NCBI GenBank assembly: GCA_033816765.1
Contig: CM066295.1
Location: 1,798,001-1,862,000, forward strand
Origin: Nothopassalora personata
Taxonomy: Eukaryota > Ascomycota > Dothideomycetes > Mycosphaerellales > Mycosphaerellaceae
Length of the DNA: 64,000 nucleotides
Reading direction: 5' to 3'
Below are positions 43,040 through 54,869 of this stretch, piece after piece. A program made the translations under genes and the position numbers. Position 1 is the first letter of the stretch; every line of letters starts with the position of its first letter. Below the pieces are notes generated by a model that did no database searches, was not told the DNA's origin, and was given only the letters and a program-made list of their open reading frames with translations.

Positions 43040-43840
43040 ATTATAGTACGAGGCGCGGCCGTAGCGTATGCGACGCGACCGCGCCTAAAAGAGCCGACGC
43101 CTTTTAGAGGGGATTCGATAAGGAAGGTAAGGGTATTCCTTCGGGAGCTCTTACTTATCTTCGCCCTCTTAGGTACTATATACGCGATAGACGAATTAAA
43201 GGTCCTATATAGGGTTATGTACCTTAGCGGAGAGGTAAGCGAGCGATAGTATACTAACTATAGCGCCGTTAACCTTATAGGGTATATATACTAGGACTTT
43301 AAGGAGTTCTACCGAGACGTATACGGCAATCCTATAAATCGCGTACTTAACATTATGTTAGAGTACGAGGTTACGAAATAGAAGGATAACTAGACAGCGC
43401 GGTAGTTCGCGACTAAGCTAGATGTTATAGAGGACTAGTTAGGTAACTACTCGGAAGCGTAACGTATACGGCACCTACTAGCGAAGCTTACGCCTCGCTT
43501 ACGGTCCGCTATCGTTAGCTACTATAATATCCCTACGACTAGAGAAGACCTAGTAGTCCTAGCCTCGCGTATCGAAAGTACCGAGCGCCGAGGTAGTAGC
43601 GGAGGGCACGACCGCGGGCAGTATATACGTCGTAAGCGTAAAGCTAAGGGCGTATATAAGCGGGCCGATCGCCTAAAGTAATAGAAGTAGAGTTAAGTAC
43701 CGGACGCCTCGGGTGCGAGTTAGTAGCGAGACGCCGGTAGCTCGTCTTTAACTAGCTAGAAGTCGAAAGTAGAGTACTACGGCTACGGTAGGAAGGGTTA
43801 CTATAAGACGGAGTGCCGGAATAGATACCTATAGAAAGAC
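43040..43840 (+). pseudogene. Gag of the outer Gypsy element
   Basis: The frame begins RPRLKEPTPFRGDS and reads a capsid-like segment (VFLRELLLIFALLGTIYAID) with RIP stops. It ends with a zinc knuckle at 43775-43819 in which two cysteines and the histidine of C-x2-C-x4-H-x4-C are tyrosine (YYGYGRKGYYKTEC) and only the last Cys is left. These are TGC-to-TAC and CAC-to-TAC changes, exactly the transitions expected from RIP. Confidence 0.8.
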
Positions 43841-43999
43841 CGCGACGCGTAAGCGGTTCGTAGGTTAGAAACTGTCGAGGCTTTAACTAAGAAGGGCGAA
43901 TAGGGAAAAGGTAGAGGACTAGGTAAGGGTCGCTCCTAAGTCCGAGTTTCTATATAGACCCCTTAAGGTAAGTCGATACGAGTCTAGCGCGTTACTTAC

Positions 44000-45613
44000 G
44001 AGGCGCCGTCGAGACGCGTAAGGGCTTTCGCGAGGCTACGTTTCTTCTAGATAACGGTATAGATTTAAGCTTAGTATCGTACGAGTATATACTCCGATAC
44101 TAGATATAGCCTATTAGTAGTATAAAGCTTCTAAATCTAGAGTCGTACGCGTAGGACTAGGGGCATTACTACGGCACCTATACGGTTCGCGTACGACTAG
44201 CTAACGATGTAGGAGTAGAGCGCGTAAGCGACGCTATCTACTATATAGCGCCTATAGGTAGGCCGTTAGTTATTTTAGGTAGACCCTAGCGGCATCGTAA
44301 TCGGATAGTAAAGGCCGATAAGGATAACTAGTAGTACTACGGTATAGAGACGCCTACGATTTAGTAGCGTAACGTACGCGAGTTCCTTAAGGATCTCGAG
44401 AGCTTAAAGTAGGTTTATACGATAAGTGTTCGGGCTATTACTATAGTAGTACCCGAAGGAGAGGGCCCCTCGTAGCCTAAAGAATTTATAGACTTCCAAG
44501 ATGTATACGTACCTAATAAGTAGGCGAAGCGTAAGATGCCCGACGGGGTTAAGTATACGATTAATCTCGTTAAAGGAAAGAAACCCCCTTTTAAGCCGCT
44601 ATACTACTAGTCCTTAACTAAGCTAGAGGCCTTAAAGGAGTACCTTACGTAAGCAATAGAGAAGGGGTGGATTAGGCGATCCGTAAGCGAGGCGGGTGCG
44701 CCTATCCTATTCGTGCTAAAGAAGAATAGTACTCTTAGGCTCTATGTAGATTATAGAGGCCTAAATAAGATTATAGTAAAGAACCGGTACCTACTGCCCC
44801 TAATTAGTAAGACCTTAGATAGGCTATAGGGCGCTAGGCTCTTTACTATAATCGACCTATAGGATGCCTACTACCGTATTCCTATTAAGCGAGGAGACGA
44901 GTAGAAGACTACGTTTCGTACGCGATACGGACACTACGAGTACCTAGTAATGCCGTTCGGGTTAACTAACGCACTAGTAACCTTTTAAGGGTATATTAAT
45001 AAGGCGCTAACCGGCTTAGTTAATAACATTTACGTAGTCTACCTAGATAATATCCTTATCTACAGCGAGACGCGTAAGGCACACGTGCGAGCCGTACGCG
45101 AAGTGCTTACGAGGCTACGGAAGTTTGCTCTATTCGTAAACCCTAAGAAGTGTCACTTCTTCTAGGAGAGCGTAGAGTTCCTTAGGTTTATCGTAAGCGC
45201 CGTAGGCGTGTCGATAGATAGGAGTAGGGTAGCCGCTATCGAGGAATGGCCTACGCCTACGAGTTTTCATAAGGTTCAATCCTTCCTAGGATTCTATAAC
45301 TTCTATAGGCGCTTTTTCGAAGGGTACTCGAGGATTACGAAGCTATTAATAGACCTACTAAAGGGATGTAAGAATAGTAAGAAGCAAGGGTCTCTTATGT
45401 AGTCCGCTTACGAGGAGTAAGCGTTCTAACGGCTAAAAGCTAGGTTCCTCGGAGCACCTATCCTAAGGCACTTCGATCCTTCGTTACGTACGAGGGTTAA
45501 GACGGATGCCTTAGGTTTTGCGATTATAGGCATTATCTCTTAGCTATTTAGGACTAAGTAGCATCTAATTGCCTTCTATTCTCGTAAGATAATACCTACC
45601 GAGTATAATTATA
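44000..45613 (+). pseudogene. Pol of the outer Gypsy element, 5' part (protease, RT, start of RNase H)
   Basis: Protease is marked by LLDNGIDLSLVSYEY near 44040 (the D-S/T-G triad appears as DNG). RT follows with FRTRYGHYEYLVMPFGLTNA and the catalytic box at 45040-45051 reading YLDN instead of YLDD. A longer open stretch (45208-45402) carries the conserved EEWPTPTSFHKVQSFLGFYN thumb region. RNase H starts at about 45480 and is interrupted at 45613 by the Copia insertion. Confidence 0.85.
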
Positions 45614-45618
45614 AGACC

Positions 45619-45865
45619 TGTAAAGTTAAGACCTAATAGGATATGTAGTTAGCAGCGGAGTAGAGTAAGAGATTAATCTTTAACTAGCTAATAGCCACAG
45701 GGCATGCAGTAATATATTAGGAACCAATGCGTTAGTTGTGTTAGATGTCTATCTAAGCTAAAGGGGAGAGAAGGTGTCTTCCGATAAGCTAAGTTATCGT
45801 AGATGCCTTAGGCTATTAGATCATAACCTAACTGTTAGCTCCCCTTAAGATGCTACATCTTAACA
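45619..45865 (-). repeat. Copia 3' LTR (left copy, intact)
   Basis: 247 bp, from TGTAAAGTTAAGACC to CATCTTAACA, terminal TG...CA preserved. It is adjacent to a RIP-altered purine tract on the minus strand (AAGTAGGAG, rc of 45868-45876), the likely polypurine tract. Confidence 0.9.
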
Positions 45866-48800
45866 CTCCTACTTATCTTATATAGGAGGTTATAGTCTGC
45901 TCTTCTCCTATTAGTAGTATTTAGACCTCTATAACAGGTTAAGCTAGCTTATAAACCTCTAGAAGTGTGGACTAGTCTTTAGCTTTATGAACCTATCTGT
46001 AACTATCTTAGATGTTAGGGTGTACTTAATAGTAATAAGCCTTCTCTACTAAAGTTTCCTAATAGCATTGTAGGCAATGTTAATATGCTTTAACTTATTA
46101 TGAACATATGTATCCCTTACTAGGGTAAGGGCAGCTTAGTTATTACCTCTTAATTAGACTAGTCTTAAGCTTAACATAGTCTCCTAGTTTCTAGTGATCC
46201 TTAGTTAATGGGAACAGTCTCCTACTAACTCTAGACAGTCTATCTCCCTTAGTAGTAAAGCTAGGAATTGGGATTGCTTTACACATGCATTTATAGCTAT
46301 GTATTTAGCTTCTATTATAGATGTTGCTATAGACTTTTGCTTCTTGCTTATCTAGGAGACTAGTGCCCTATAGAGGAAGAAGACATACCTAAGGATAGAG
46401 ACTCTATCTACTTTGTCCATTGCATAATTAGAGTTATAGTATCTAACTAGGCATCCTTCTCTATGCCTAGAGAAGACAAGGCTAAGATTAGGATATAACC
46501 TTAGATATCTTATAATCTTCTTTAAAGCCTTTATGTAGTAGGTAGATAGGTCACTTATAAATAAGCTTATCCTTCCTAGGGCAAAAGCAATGTCTAGCCT
46601 TGTAATTGTTACTAGCTACATCTATGTACTATTAATACTCTAGTACTCTGCCTTATTACACCTCTTATCTATGTGGCTTAAAGGTTTAAGAGCCTTATAG
46701 CTGTCCATAGGTAAGTGTGTAGGTGCTACCTTCTTATGGTTTATCCCTATCTTAGTAAGGTTGTCCCTAATAAAGTGTCCCTAGTTAAGTTTTAGGATTC
46801 CTCTCCTCCTGTCCCTTATAACTCTTATGCTAAGGATCTTTTTAGGTTTACTAAGATCTTTAATCTTAAAGACTTTGCTAAGTTCTCTTTTAAACTAGAG
46901 AACATCTGTCAACTTTAGTGCAGTAATTAGAATGTCATCTATATGTGTAAGAATTATAATCTCTTTTTCCTTATAAATGAGTAGGCATAGATCCACCTCT
47001 AACTGTGTAAATCTAATCTCTCTAAGCTTTAATATATAGAGTTGATTCTAATCTCTAGCTACTTACTTAAGTCTATATAAGCTTTTAAGGATCTTAAACA
47101 CTATGTTTAGTAGAAGCTTAACTCCTAGTAGTAGTAATATAAAGATGTCTTTATAGAGGGTACTTTCTATAAACGCATTGTTCACATCCACTTAGTAAAG
47201 ATAGAGATCCTTCTTACACACAATAGCTATAAACACCCTAAGGGTGTCCTATCTAACTGTAGGCGCAAATGTCTCTATAAAGTTAACACTAAACTTCTAT
47301 AAAAAGCCCCTTACAACTAGCCTAGCCTTAAACTTTTCAATGGCTCTACTAATGCTTCTTTTAACATTAAAGACCTATCTTAACGTAACTAAGTTTACTC
47401 CTTTTAGTAGAACAGTATTCTCCTAGGTGTTGTTGCTCTATAGAGCATCTAGCTCCTTCTAGATTGCTTCCTTCTAAAGGTGTCCCTATTTCTTGTTATT
47501 TATAGCATCCTTATAGGACTTTAGAATTAGGATCTCTTACTTGTATACAATGACTTCTATAGTTGCTACAAAGGCTATCTCCTTAACTTCTTCTAGGAAT
47601 TCACTATCCTATAGTACTAAATTATCTAGTAATTGTATAGCTATAAAGAAAGCTTAGTAGTAAGTAGTAAGGTTCTCTAAGAGGTCTATTGCTTCTCCTA
47701 CTTTAGTAGCTAGTTTAGGTATAGGGACTATAGATCTTAGGGCTTTCTGTTTCTATTTATAGCCCTTAACATCATGGTTAGCCCTCCTCTCACTAAGGGA
47801 TAATCTAAGAGTAGTCACTTGTGTCCTAGTGACATTCTTTTCCTAGAGATCTAGTAAGCTTATCTTAATTAGCTTATCGATTTTCTAAAATTCCCCTATA
47901 TTCTTTAGAGGCTAGGGAAGTTGCATAAACAGCTTTCTTAGCTAGGCTATTACTAGGCTGCTCTACTAAATGATTAAATAGTAAATAGGTTACTCTAAGG
48001 ATATGTCCTTCCTTAGCCTCCCTAAGGGTCTCCTAGCTAGTGCATTGCTTAATAGATTCAATTTTGTAACATTAAGATCTATATTACCTCTAGGTTGGTC
48101 CTTAAAGAAGTCTATATATATGTATTGTTTCACAGCTTTTATGTCTAGTTCCTAAAAGAGCTAGGCCTTAGCTATGTTTTTAACGTATCTAATAAACACT
48201 ACTTCTTTGCCTCTATTTATTAGTTTATTACTTCTTGCCTATTAAGGCTAGGATCTTATATATATGTAGATAATAGCTTTGCATCCCTAAACCTTTAAAT
48301 GGTTAATAGTTGGCTTAATACTATTAAAGGCTTTATCTAGTAAAACCTTGAACCTATTATAGTCTAGACTATTTAGTAGTTTATTCCTTATATAGGTTTG
48401 GGCTTCTAGTGCTTTAGGCTAGAATTTAATTCGCATCTTAGCCTCTTTAAGCATTGCCCTTATAGAGTCTTCTAAGGTTTATATTAACCTTTTAACTAGT
48501 CCATTTTAGAGCGAGTTATATGTCTTAGTATACTCTAGCCCAATTCCCAAATCCTTCTCCTACTACTTAACTAATGTAATAAGTTCCCTTACATTATTAA
48601 GCCTAACTGCTTTTAACTGTGCTAATGATTTCCTCTCTGCCTTAATCTTCTAGTTCTAGAGAGCAACTAGAGCATCTTCTCTTTTCTTAAGAGGATAGGT
48701 CTACTTTTTTCTAGAGAAGTTATTAACAATCTTAAGCTAGTATTTAAACCCTAGCCTTAATGTTAGCAGTGAACTACATGTGTTAATAGATATAAGGGCA

Positions 48801-50985
48801 AGTCTTTTAGGTCTTCTCTTAGTAACTTTGCCTTTGTACTTCTTTATCTTTACTATTAAACATACTCTACACTAGTGGAAGCTATCCCTAGGAATAGAAA
48901 TAGGTTCTTTTAAGTCTATTACCTTATAAAGATTCTAGAGCAAGTTCTTCCTAAAGTGTGCAAATCTTCTATGCTAAAGCTCCTACTGTTTTAGGTTAGT
49001 CTCTAATTTAGCAGTTACAAAGGCATTCTCTATTAGTGGTGTATATAATAAGTGATATGCCCTTTCTTATAGTAGAGGAGAAATCTCATTAATAAATGGA
49101 ACCCCCCTAAGAAGCCTTGTCTAGACAACAGTTTAGCTAGAGGGGGATATAAGAGAAAATAAAGGAGGTTAGATACTCAACTGCTTACTAAACTAGTTCT
49201 AAGAAACTAGGTTCACCCCTAGCTTAGGTATAAGTAGAACATCTTCTAAAACAACTTTCCTACTAGATCTCCTACTTATCTCTACAGTCCTAATATAAGT
49301 AGCTAACAAATGCCTACCTCCTACTTTAATCTATTTCTTCTTTATTAAGGGAGTTATGGATCTAAAGAGGCAGTTCTAGTCAGTTATATAGGATGAAGCA
49401 TAAGAATTAAGTAACTACTCTAATAAGGGGAACTTGCCTTAGACTTCTATAGTTAAGTGAGCTACTTTATTATACTTATTATTATTAGACATTGTCTTCT
49501 AGGATAAGTTGCATAAGTTAGGTAGCTCTTAGGTAGAGAAACCTTTCCTAGTCTTCCTTGTTTTAGAGGAAGGAGACTAGGCCTAGTTCTTCTAGAGTGA
49601 TAGTATGTTAGAGCTAAGTTTCTTTACCATTTTCTTAAGTTCCTCTATAGAGGACTTCTCTCTTAGTGTTCTTCTTAAAGATAGTAGTAGAGATCTTCTC
49701 TTCTTAATATGTATTATATTCTAGGAGGATAGTGCTTAGGAATAAGATCTAAGGACCTTCTTTGCCTTAGAGAGACTAGGGCAGTCCTTAATGAGATAGT
49801 CCTTCTTATAGAGAAGGTAGGAAAGTAATCTTACCTAACCTAAGGGCCTAACCTAGGTAGCTACTATACTATACTTAGCCTTAGAGGGATTTAATCTAGC
49901 CTCTTAAGCCTTAAGGATCTTTAAGGTCCTTTTATAATCTATCTTTAGCTAAGCCATAATAGTATCCCTAGCTATATAGTAGTTAGGTAGCAGTAAGCTT
50001 AAAAGCTAGGTTATTCTTACATTAGCTTTCCTATAGTACTAGCCCTCTAGGTCAACATTAGCAATCCTTCTTCTAAGAGACACTAGGTGTGCCTATACAG
50101 ATCTAATAGTAAACTCTTCACTTATCTCAAAGTTCATAAACTGTTTTATAAGCTTATGTGTATAGGTTAGTAACACCTAGCTATACTTATTCTAGAGATG
50201 CACCTATATCTTAGCAGCTTTTCTAGATTCGTAAGAGCCCTTAAGCTTAAATTCATCTTCTTCTATAATCCTACTTAGGATACTAAAGCAGTAAGCTGCA
50301 TTTTGTTTTGTCTATGTTAGTGCATTAAGAATCTCTTTAATCTTAGTCTCTTCCTAGAGTTTTAGGTTCTTGCCCTTAATGTTGTTAAATGACACTTCTA
50401 ACAGGTTATTAATTGTAAAGAATGCTAACTAGCTCTCTATCTTATATCTCTAAAGGTTGAACTATCTCTTCTAGTTGTCTCTCCTAAGAATTGGGATTTT
50501 AGTTCCCTTCTCTTCTCCTTTCTCTTAGTATAAATCTATAATAAATTGAATATAATAAAACAAGGTGTATATGCTTTAAGGTCGTGGCTTAGGTCCTGCT
50601 AAGGCTTTTAGTGTAGAATAGTAAGGTTCGTAGGTGTAGATACTAAGGCCTACTTAGTAGGGTAAAGAAAGAGCGGTGTAGTCTCGGAGCTAGGACACAG
50701 GTCTATCTCTCCTAGTAGAGTTCTAAATGACTTACTTAAAGTCCTTCTTAATAGTATCTCGATGCAGTTCTGCCTATAGAGTGTCTTTAAGGTATTGGCT
50801 TATAGTAAGCCGTATAGAGTCCTTTTCTAGATTACCTATTACTTAGTATTGAACTAAGCTCCTTAATAGGATAGATAGGGTAGACTTCTACTTCCTAGAT
50901 GTTTTCTGCTATAATAGTAAGGGATACAAGTAACCTGTACTAATATAGGTTACTCTTACTCCTATACAAACCCGGGCTTATAACC
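45866..50985 (-). pseudogene. Copia gag-pol, RIP-mutated
   Basis: Minus-strand remnants, from right to left. Gag includes a zinc knuckle at about 49785-49832 in which both leading cysteines read as tyrosine (YLLYKKDYLIKDCPS). Integrase follows at about 48200-48900. RT (about 46850-47420) carries LVVRGF, FIETFAPTVR-DTLRVFIAI, DLYLY-VDVNNAFIESTLYKD and the catalytic HIDDILI at about 46935-46955, where both aspartates are still present. RNase H lies at about 45900-46700. Many TAG and TAA codons occur at former CAG, CAA and TGG positions, so no full-length product is possible. Confidence 0.85.
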
Positions 50986-51119
50986 TATAAAGTTAAGACC
51001 TAATAGGATACGTAGTTAGTAGCGGAGTAGAGTAAGAGATCAATCTTTAACTAGCTAACAGCCATAGGGCATGTAGCAATATATTAGGAACTAATGCGTT
51101 AGTTATGTTAGATGTCTAT
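50986..51119 (-). repeat. Copia 5' LTR, first part (134 bp)
   Basis: Begins TATAAAGTTAAGACC and ends GATGTCTAT, where the nested element is inserted. The rest of the LTR is at 63018-63130. The internal flank 50971-50985 (minus strand GGTTATAAGCCCGGG) is the probable primer-binding site. Confidence 0.9.
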
Positions 51120-51513
51120 TATTGACGACTAATTAGTTGTGTTAACCTTAGGTTTAGTTATGTCGACCTTAGGTTTAGAGGGGAGGGTTCCTTAGGTCTA
51201 ACTTGCCCCTATTTCATTTAGGTTTAATTGGACATTTAGGTGAGCTAGCGGGACTAGTATAGCTATTAAGATATATACTGCGCAGTTAAGCATTGTAAGC
51301 GTAGCATTAAGGCAATAATTCAATTTATACCTCTCGAGTAGAGGGTATAGGGGTTTAGGTCCGCCAATCCTCCTGTTTTATCTAGCTACTACGCTACTCG
51401 TCACGTAACCTAATTTCACGGTCCCGGGACCGGCAAATACCTCTGCTTACATAAGCGCCGCTCCACACTACTACAACTTGGACAGGCCTACATAGGGTAG
51501 TCAGTAGACATTA
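51120..51513 (+). repeat. 5' LTR of the innermost element
   Basis: 394 bp, starts TATTGACGACTAATTAG and ends GTAGACATTA. It differs from the 3' LTR by scattered C/T and G/A transitions, so the LTR pair has been mutated after insertion. Confidence 0.92.
51419..51432. repeat. Palindrome core in the 5' LTR
   Basis: CGGTCCCGGGACCG, a perfect 14-bp palindrome, followed by GCAAAT. It is the core of the 26-bp palindromes at 54809 and 58660. Confidence 0.9.
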
Positions 51514-51575
51514 TTTTAGTGGTTAATAAGGGGGGGTATTAAGTGTACACCCGGTGGCGTATTAGCATCCAGTTT

Positions 51576-51730
51576 ATAAGGTTAAAATCACGGTTTAAGG
51601 TCTAAGGCTCACGGTTAAGGTCATTACTCAAGGTTAAGGTTTAAGGTTAAGGTTCAAGGTTAAGGTTTAAGGTTAAGGTTCACGGTTAAGGTCAACTAAG
51701 GTCGAAAACACTTAAGGTCTAAGGTATTTA
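51576..51730. repeat. GGTTAA-rich short tandem repeat in the element leader
   Basis: Irregular array of AAGGTT, TTAAGGTT and CACGGTT units starting about 60 bp after the 5' LTR, in the untranslated leader before gag. It resembles, but is not, the TTAGGG telomere repeat. Confidence 0.75.
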
Positions 51731-51889
51731 GTAACAATTACGGTCATAAGGTCCTATTAAGTAACAACTAGTATTAGTACATTCTAAAGTAAGCACTACG
51801 TAACAATAGATACGGCTACATTACTAGAAAAACTTAGCACCTTTGCCGACATAGGTAGAGGCTACGAATAGCCTATAAACCCCACGAAA

Positions 51890-54700
51890 ATGGAAGGGGT
51901 CTACAGGGATTCTATCCCTTATAAGGGGATAGAGGAATCGGAGGAAGGGGAAACACCTAAATCTAGTAAGGAAGGGAGAAGCGGAACTAGCGCCGCTAAA
52001 TTAGGTATAGGTGTAGGAACGAACAGCACAATTGGAATAGATACTATAACTGCCCTCTTTAGACGATTAGTAGTAGTAATGGAAAACGCTAGCCCTCGCT
52101 TTCCACCTCTAGGAGGTGCTAAGAATCCGTTCTTTAATAGTACCAATGCTACTAAGTTCTAGGAGCGGTTTAGCGACCTAATGGACTAGTACCCGCCTCG
52201 GGTATCTATTAAGAAGGATGATTTCTAAGGCAGGTTTAAGCGCAATTGCGAAACTACTATCCGGCGCGTGGTTATAAGGCTACCTAGGTGGCTTACTAAT
52301 AAGGCACGTTTTAGGAGGGCGTTCTTATTAGAGTTCTTAAGGTTTAACGCCTACTCGATGTTAGGAAGTCGGGAATATCTTAAGGAGATTATTAGGGCGC
52401 AGTAAGGCAAGAAGCCTAAAGAACAAGATATGAAGGAATTCATCCGCCTATTTGTATCCTTAAGTAACCTAATTGAACCTAAGGATTTAGATAATAGCTC
52501 CCGGAGTCGCCTCCTCCTTTAGGGATTGCTAGAGGGAGTCGCGAAAGCGGTCTATAAGGCTTGCGGGCTTTACCTAAAGTAACCTAAGAAGTTTAGGGAC
52601 TTTTAGAGAATCCTCGATGAAGCTACTAGCATCGTAGATGGTAAGGAGGGATAGAAAGCTATACATATAGATTTCCCTCTTACTTTACCTTAGCTACACC
52701 GCTTAGTCGTAAAGCAAATGCCGCGCCTTAAGCCTAAGATTAATACGCTTAAGAAGGCCACTTCTAGGACTGTTATTAATGATGACCTCATCTAGAAGGT
52801 AGCTGAAATGAGCATACGTGCATACTAGCGCGGTCGCGTCGCGGACGCGGGTGCCTTCTACCCGAGCGAGAATTAACGCTCTATATAACCGGAGAGGTAC
52901 GACCTAGATACTAAACTGTAGGTTTACGCAATGTAGCGTCCCCTATCGTAGAATCGCGAACAGTCCAAAGCGATAGATAGTTATTACTACAACTGTAGCA
53001 GTTCGAAGCACTAGGCTAGTAACTATAGGGCGATAAGGTCCTTAATATCTCGGGGCTACGTACACCTCGCCCCGAATAACTAGTAGTATCTAGGGAAAGA
53101 AGGCGATCCGCGTCCTACTAAGTTCAACTTTCGGAGGGACTATAGTAAACCGAAACTGCTCTATATGCTCCCTCTACTCGAAGAACATTATAGGCCGATC
53201 GAGTTTAATAACTAGTATAAGATTTCTGTACTACGTAAGCAATGGATAGGTAGGGACTACACTAGGGTAACAAAGGTTACGCCTCCTAATCATTCTAAGC
53301 CCCCTCCTAACTTTAGGCATTTAATGGAGTATAGCCCTTAGGACGCACGGTCTAGCTAAATAGAGAAGGCTACTAGTACATATTAGGTCTCATTCGGAGA
53401 AAGTGAAGTAGAGTAGGCAGTTAACTTAGGCGAGCTTAACGAGGTATCTGCCTATCCTATGTAGTCTAACAAAGTGAAAGGGAAGGCATCCGTAGGCATT
53501 CTAAAGAATCCGCACCCGAGGACCCGGTCCTTAGCCTAGGATCTACGAGCCCGAGCTAAGGCTACTAAGAAAGTTCGCCTACAATTAGAATAGGAGATCC
53601 GGTAAGCTAAGATTAACTAGTAGGAGGTTAAAATAATTGATGAAGTTAGTAGTTAAATAAGCGAAACTCAATCATTAGCTAAATCCGGGGTAACCCTAGG
53701 AAGGGGAAATGATGCCTAAGTAAATAGATTAGGGAACGATGCTAATAAAGGACTGCCTAAGGATATGTCTATTAGTCCCGTAAACGCCCCCTTTGCATAA
53801 AGGAAGCGTATATAGAATGCTAAGACTATAAGGATTAATAACTACGTCCGACAATATAGTTTAGCTAGTAATAGCCCGGTTATAAAGGAAGAGGGTATTA
53901 TCTACTAGATTGATTAGATCCTCTAGATAACGTTTCCTAATGTGAACGCCTAAGATTAGTTTCGATATAGTCGCTAGTTCGAAGCTGCCCTCTTCGGTCG
54001 CGTTACTAACACCCCCGCTCTTTAGGAGAAGCTCGCTACAGTGCGACGCCTTATAGGAAAGGACCCTAAGGTCCGCACTAGAAAAGTGGTTACCTGTGAA
54101 GATGAACCTAAGTATAATAAGGAGGTCTTCCGCGAAGATAGTTAGGCCTAGTATGTCGGAGTGTATTTAACTATACTTTACTCTAAAGGAGCGGTCCCTA
54201 CTACTAAGCTCTATAAGGACGTTAAGAAAATCGGGCTCTCTAGTGTCCTTAACAACTTTACTATAGTCCCTAGTCCTTAGGTAGTAGCGGAGTTCGGGAT
54301 AAACAAGAACTAGATTAGGTGCCTAATTGACGAGGGTTCCGAGGTGAATATTATCGGCTAGAGGAACGCTTATAGATTTAGGTTACCGGTAATATTGAGT
54401 ACTTAGCTTACCTTTCGAGGTGCTAGAGGGCGGGCCTAGTTTAAAGGTGTTATAGGCAATTTGGATGTTTAGGTATTTAGGGTTCACTACTAAATGGACA
54501 TGTTTATCTCCTCGGATCTAAACTTACTAATAATCCTAGGACGTCCGTAGGCCCGTAAGGTGCGACTTACTACCCGTAACTGCGATAATAGTTCATAGGA
54601 CGGGACTATTACTAGCCGTAAAGGTAAAAGTGTCATGTTTACTGCCCTAGTTAGCTCGGACAGGTACAAGACCCTTTAAGAACTGTTAAAAGCGTCGGGA
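51890..54700 (+). pseudogene. Gag-protease module of the innermost element
   Basis: ATG at 51890 opens MEGVYRDSIPYKGIEESEEG and stays open for 90 codons before the first RIP stop. The frame then continues with a capsid-like region (RWLTNKARFRRAFLLEFLRF; MKEFIRLFVSLSNLIEPKDL). The zinc knuckle near 52985-53030 has its first and last cysteines changed to tyrosine. The aspartic protease is seen at about 54315-54350 (RCLIDEGSEVNII), with E after the catalytic Asp. No palindrome or LTR feature lies within the module; the first internal palindrome follows its end by about 100 bp. Confidence 0.75.
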
Positions 54701-54808
54701 AATAGAAGGGTAGGTTGAGTTACGGCGCTTAACCTACCGACTTACTAAAGCCGGATTTAATGAAATTAGTAAGGTTCTCGTACTATCTCGGAAAAACCTC
54801 GGACTTTA

Positions 54809-54834
54809 ATTTACCGGTCCCGGGACCGGTAAAT
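54809..54834. repeat. Perfect 26-bp palindrome, internal copy 1
   Basis: Half-site ATTTACCGGTCCC followed directly by its reverse complement, no spacer. Located between the gag-protease and RT-integrase modules. It is identical to the copy at 58660-58685. Confidence 0.95.
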
Positions 54835-54869
54835 AGCTATAGTGAGGAAAACGGATACGACTACGACAC

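Larger units (their letters stand above)
41508..44951. repeat. 1-kb inverted repeat with 1.4-kb spacer (Gypsy sequence)
   Basis: Arms 41508-42535 and 43925-44951 are inverted copies of the Gypsy protease/RT region. The spacer 42536-43924 holds the 5' part and gag of the plus-strand copy. The arms share length and both edges but differ by many C/T and G/A changes. Confidence 0.8.

Noticed and set aside
51576..51730. Possible telomere repeat
   Set aside because: Units are GGTTAA-like and irregular, not TTAGGG, and lie inside a retrotransposon leader.
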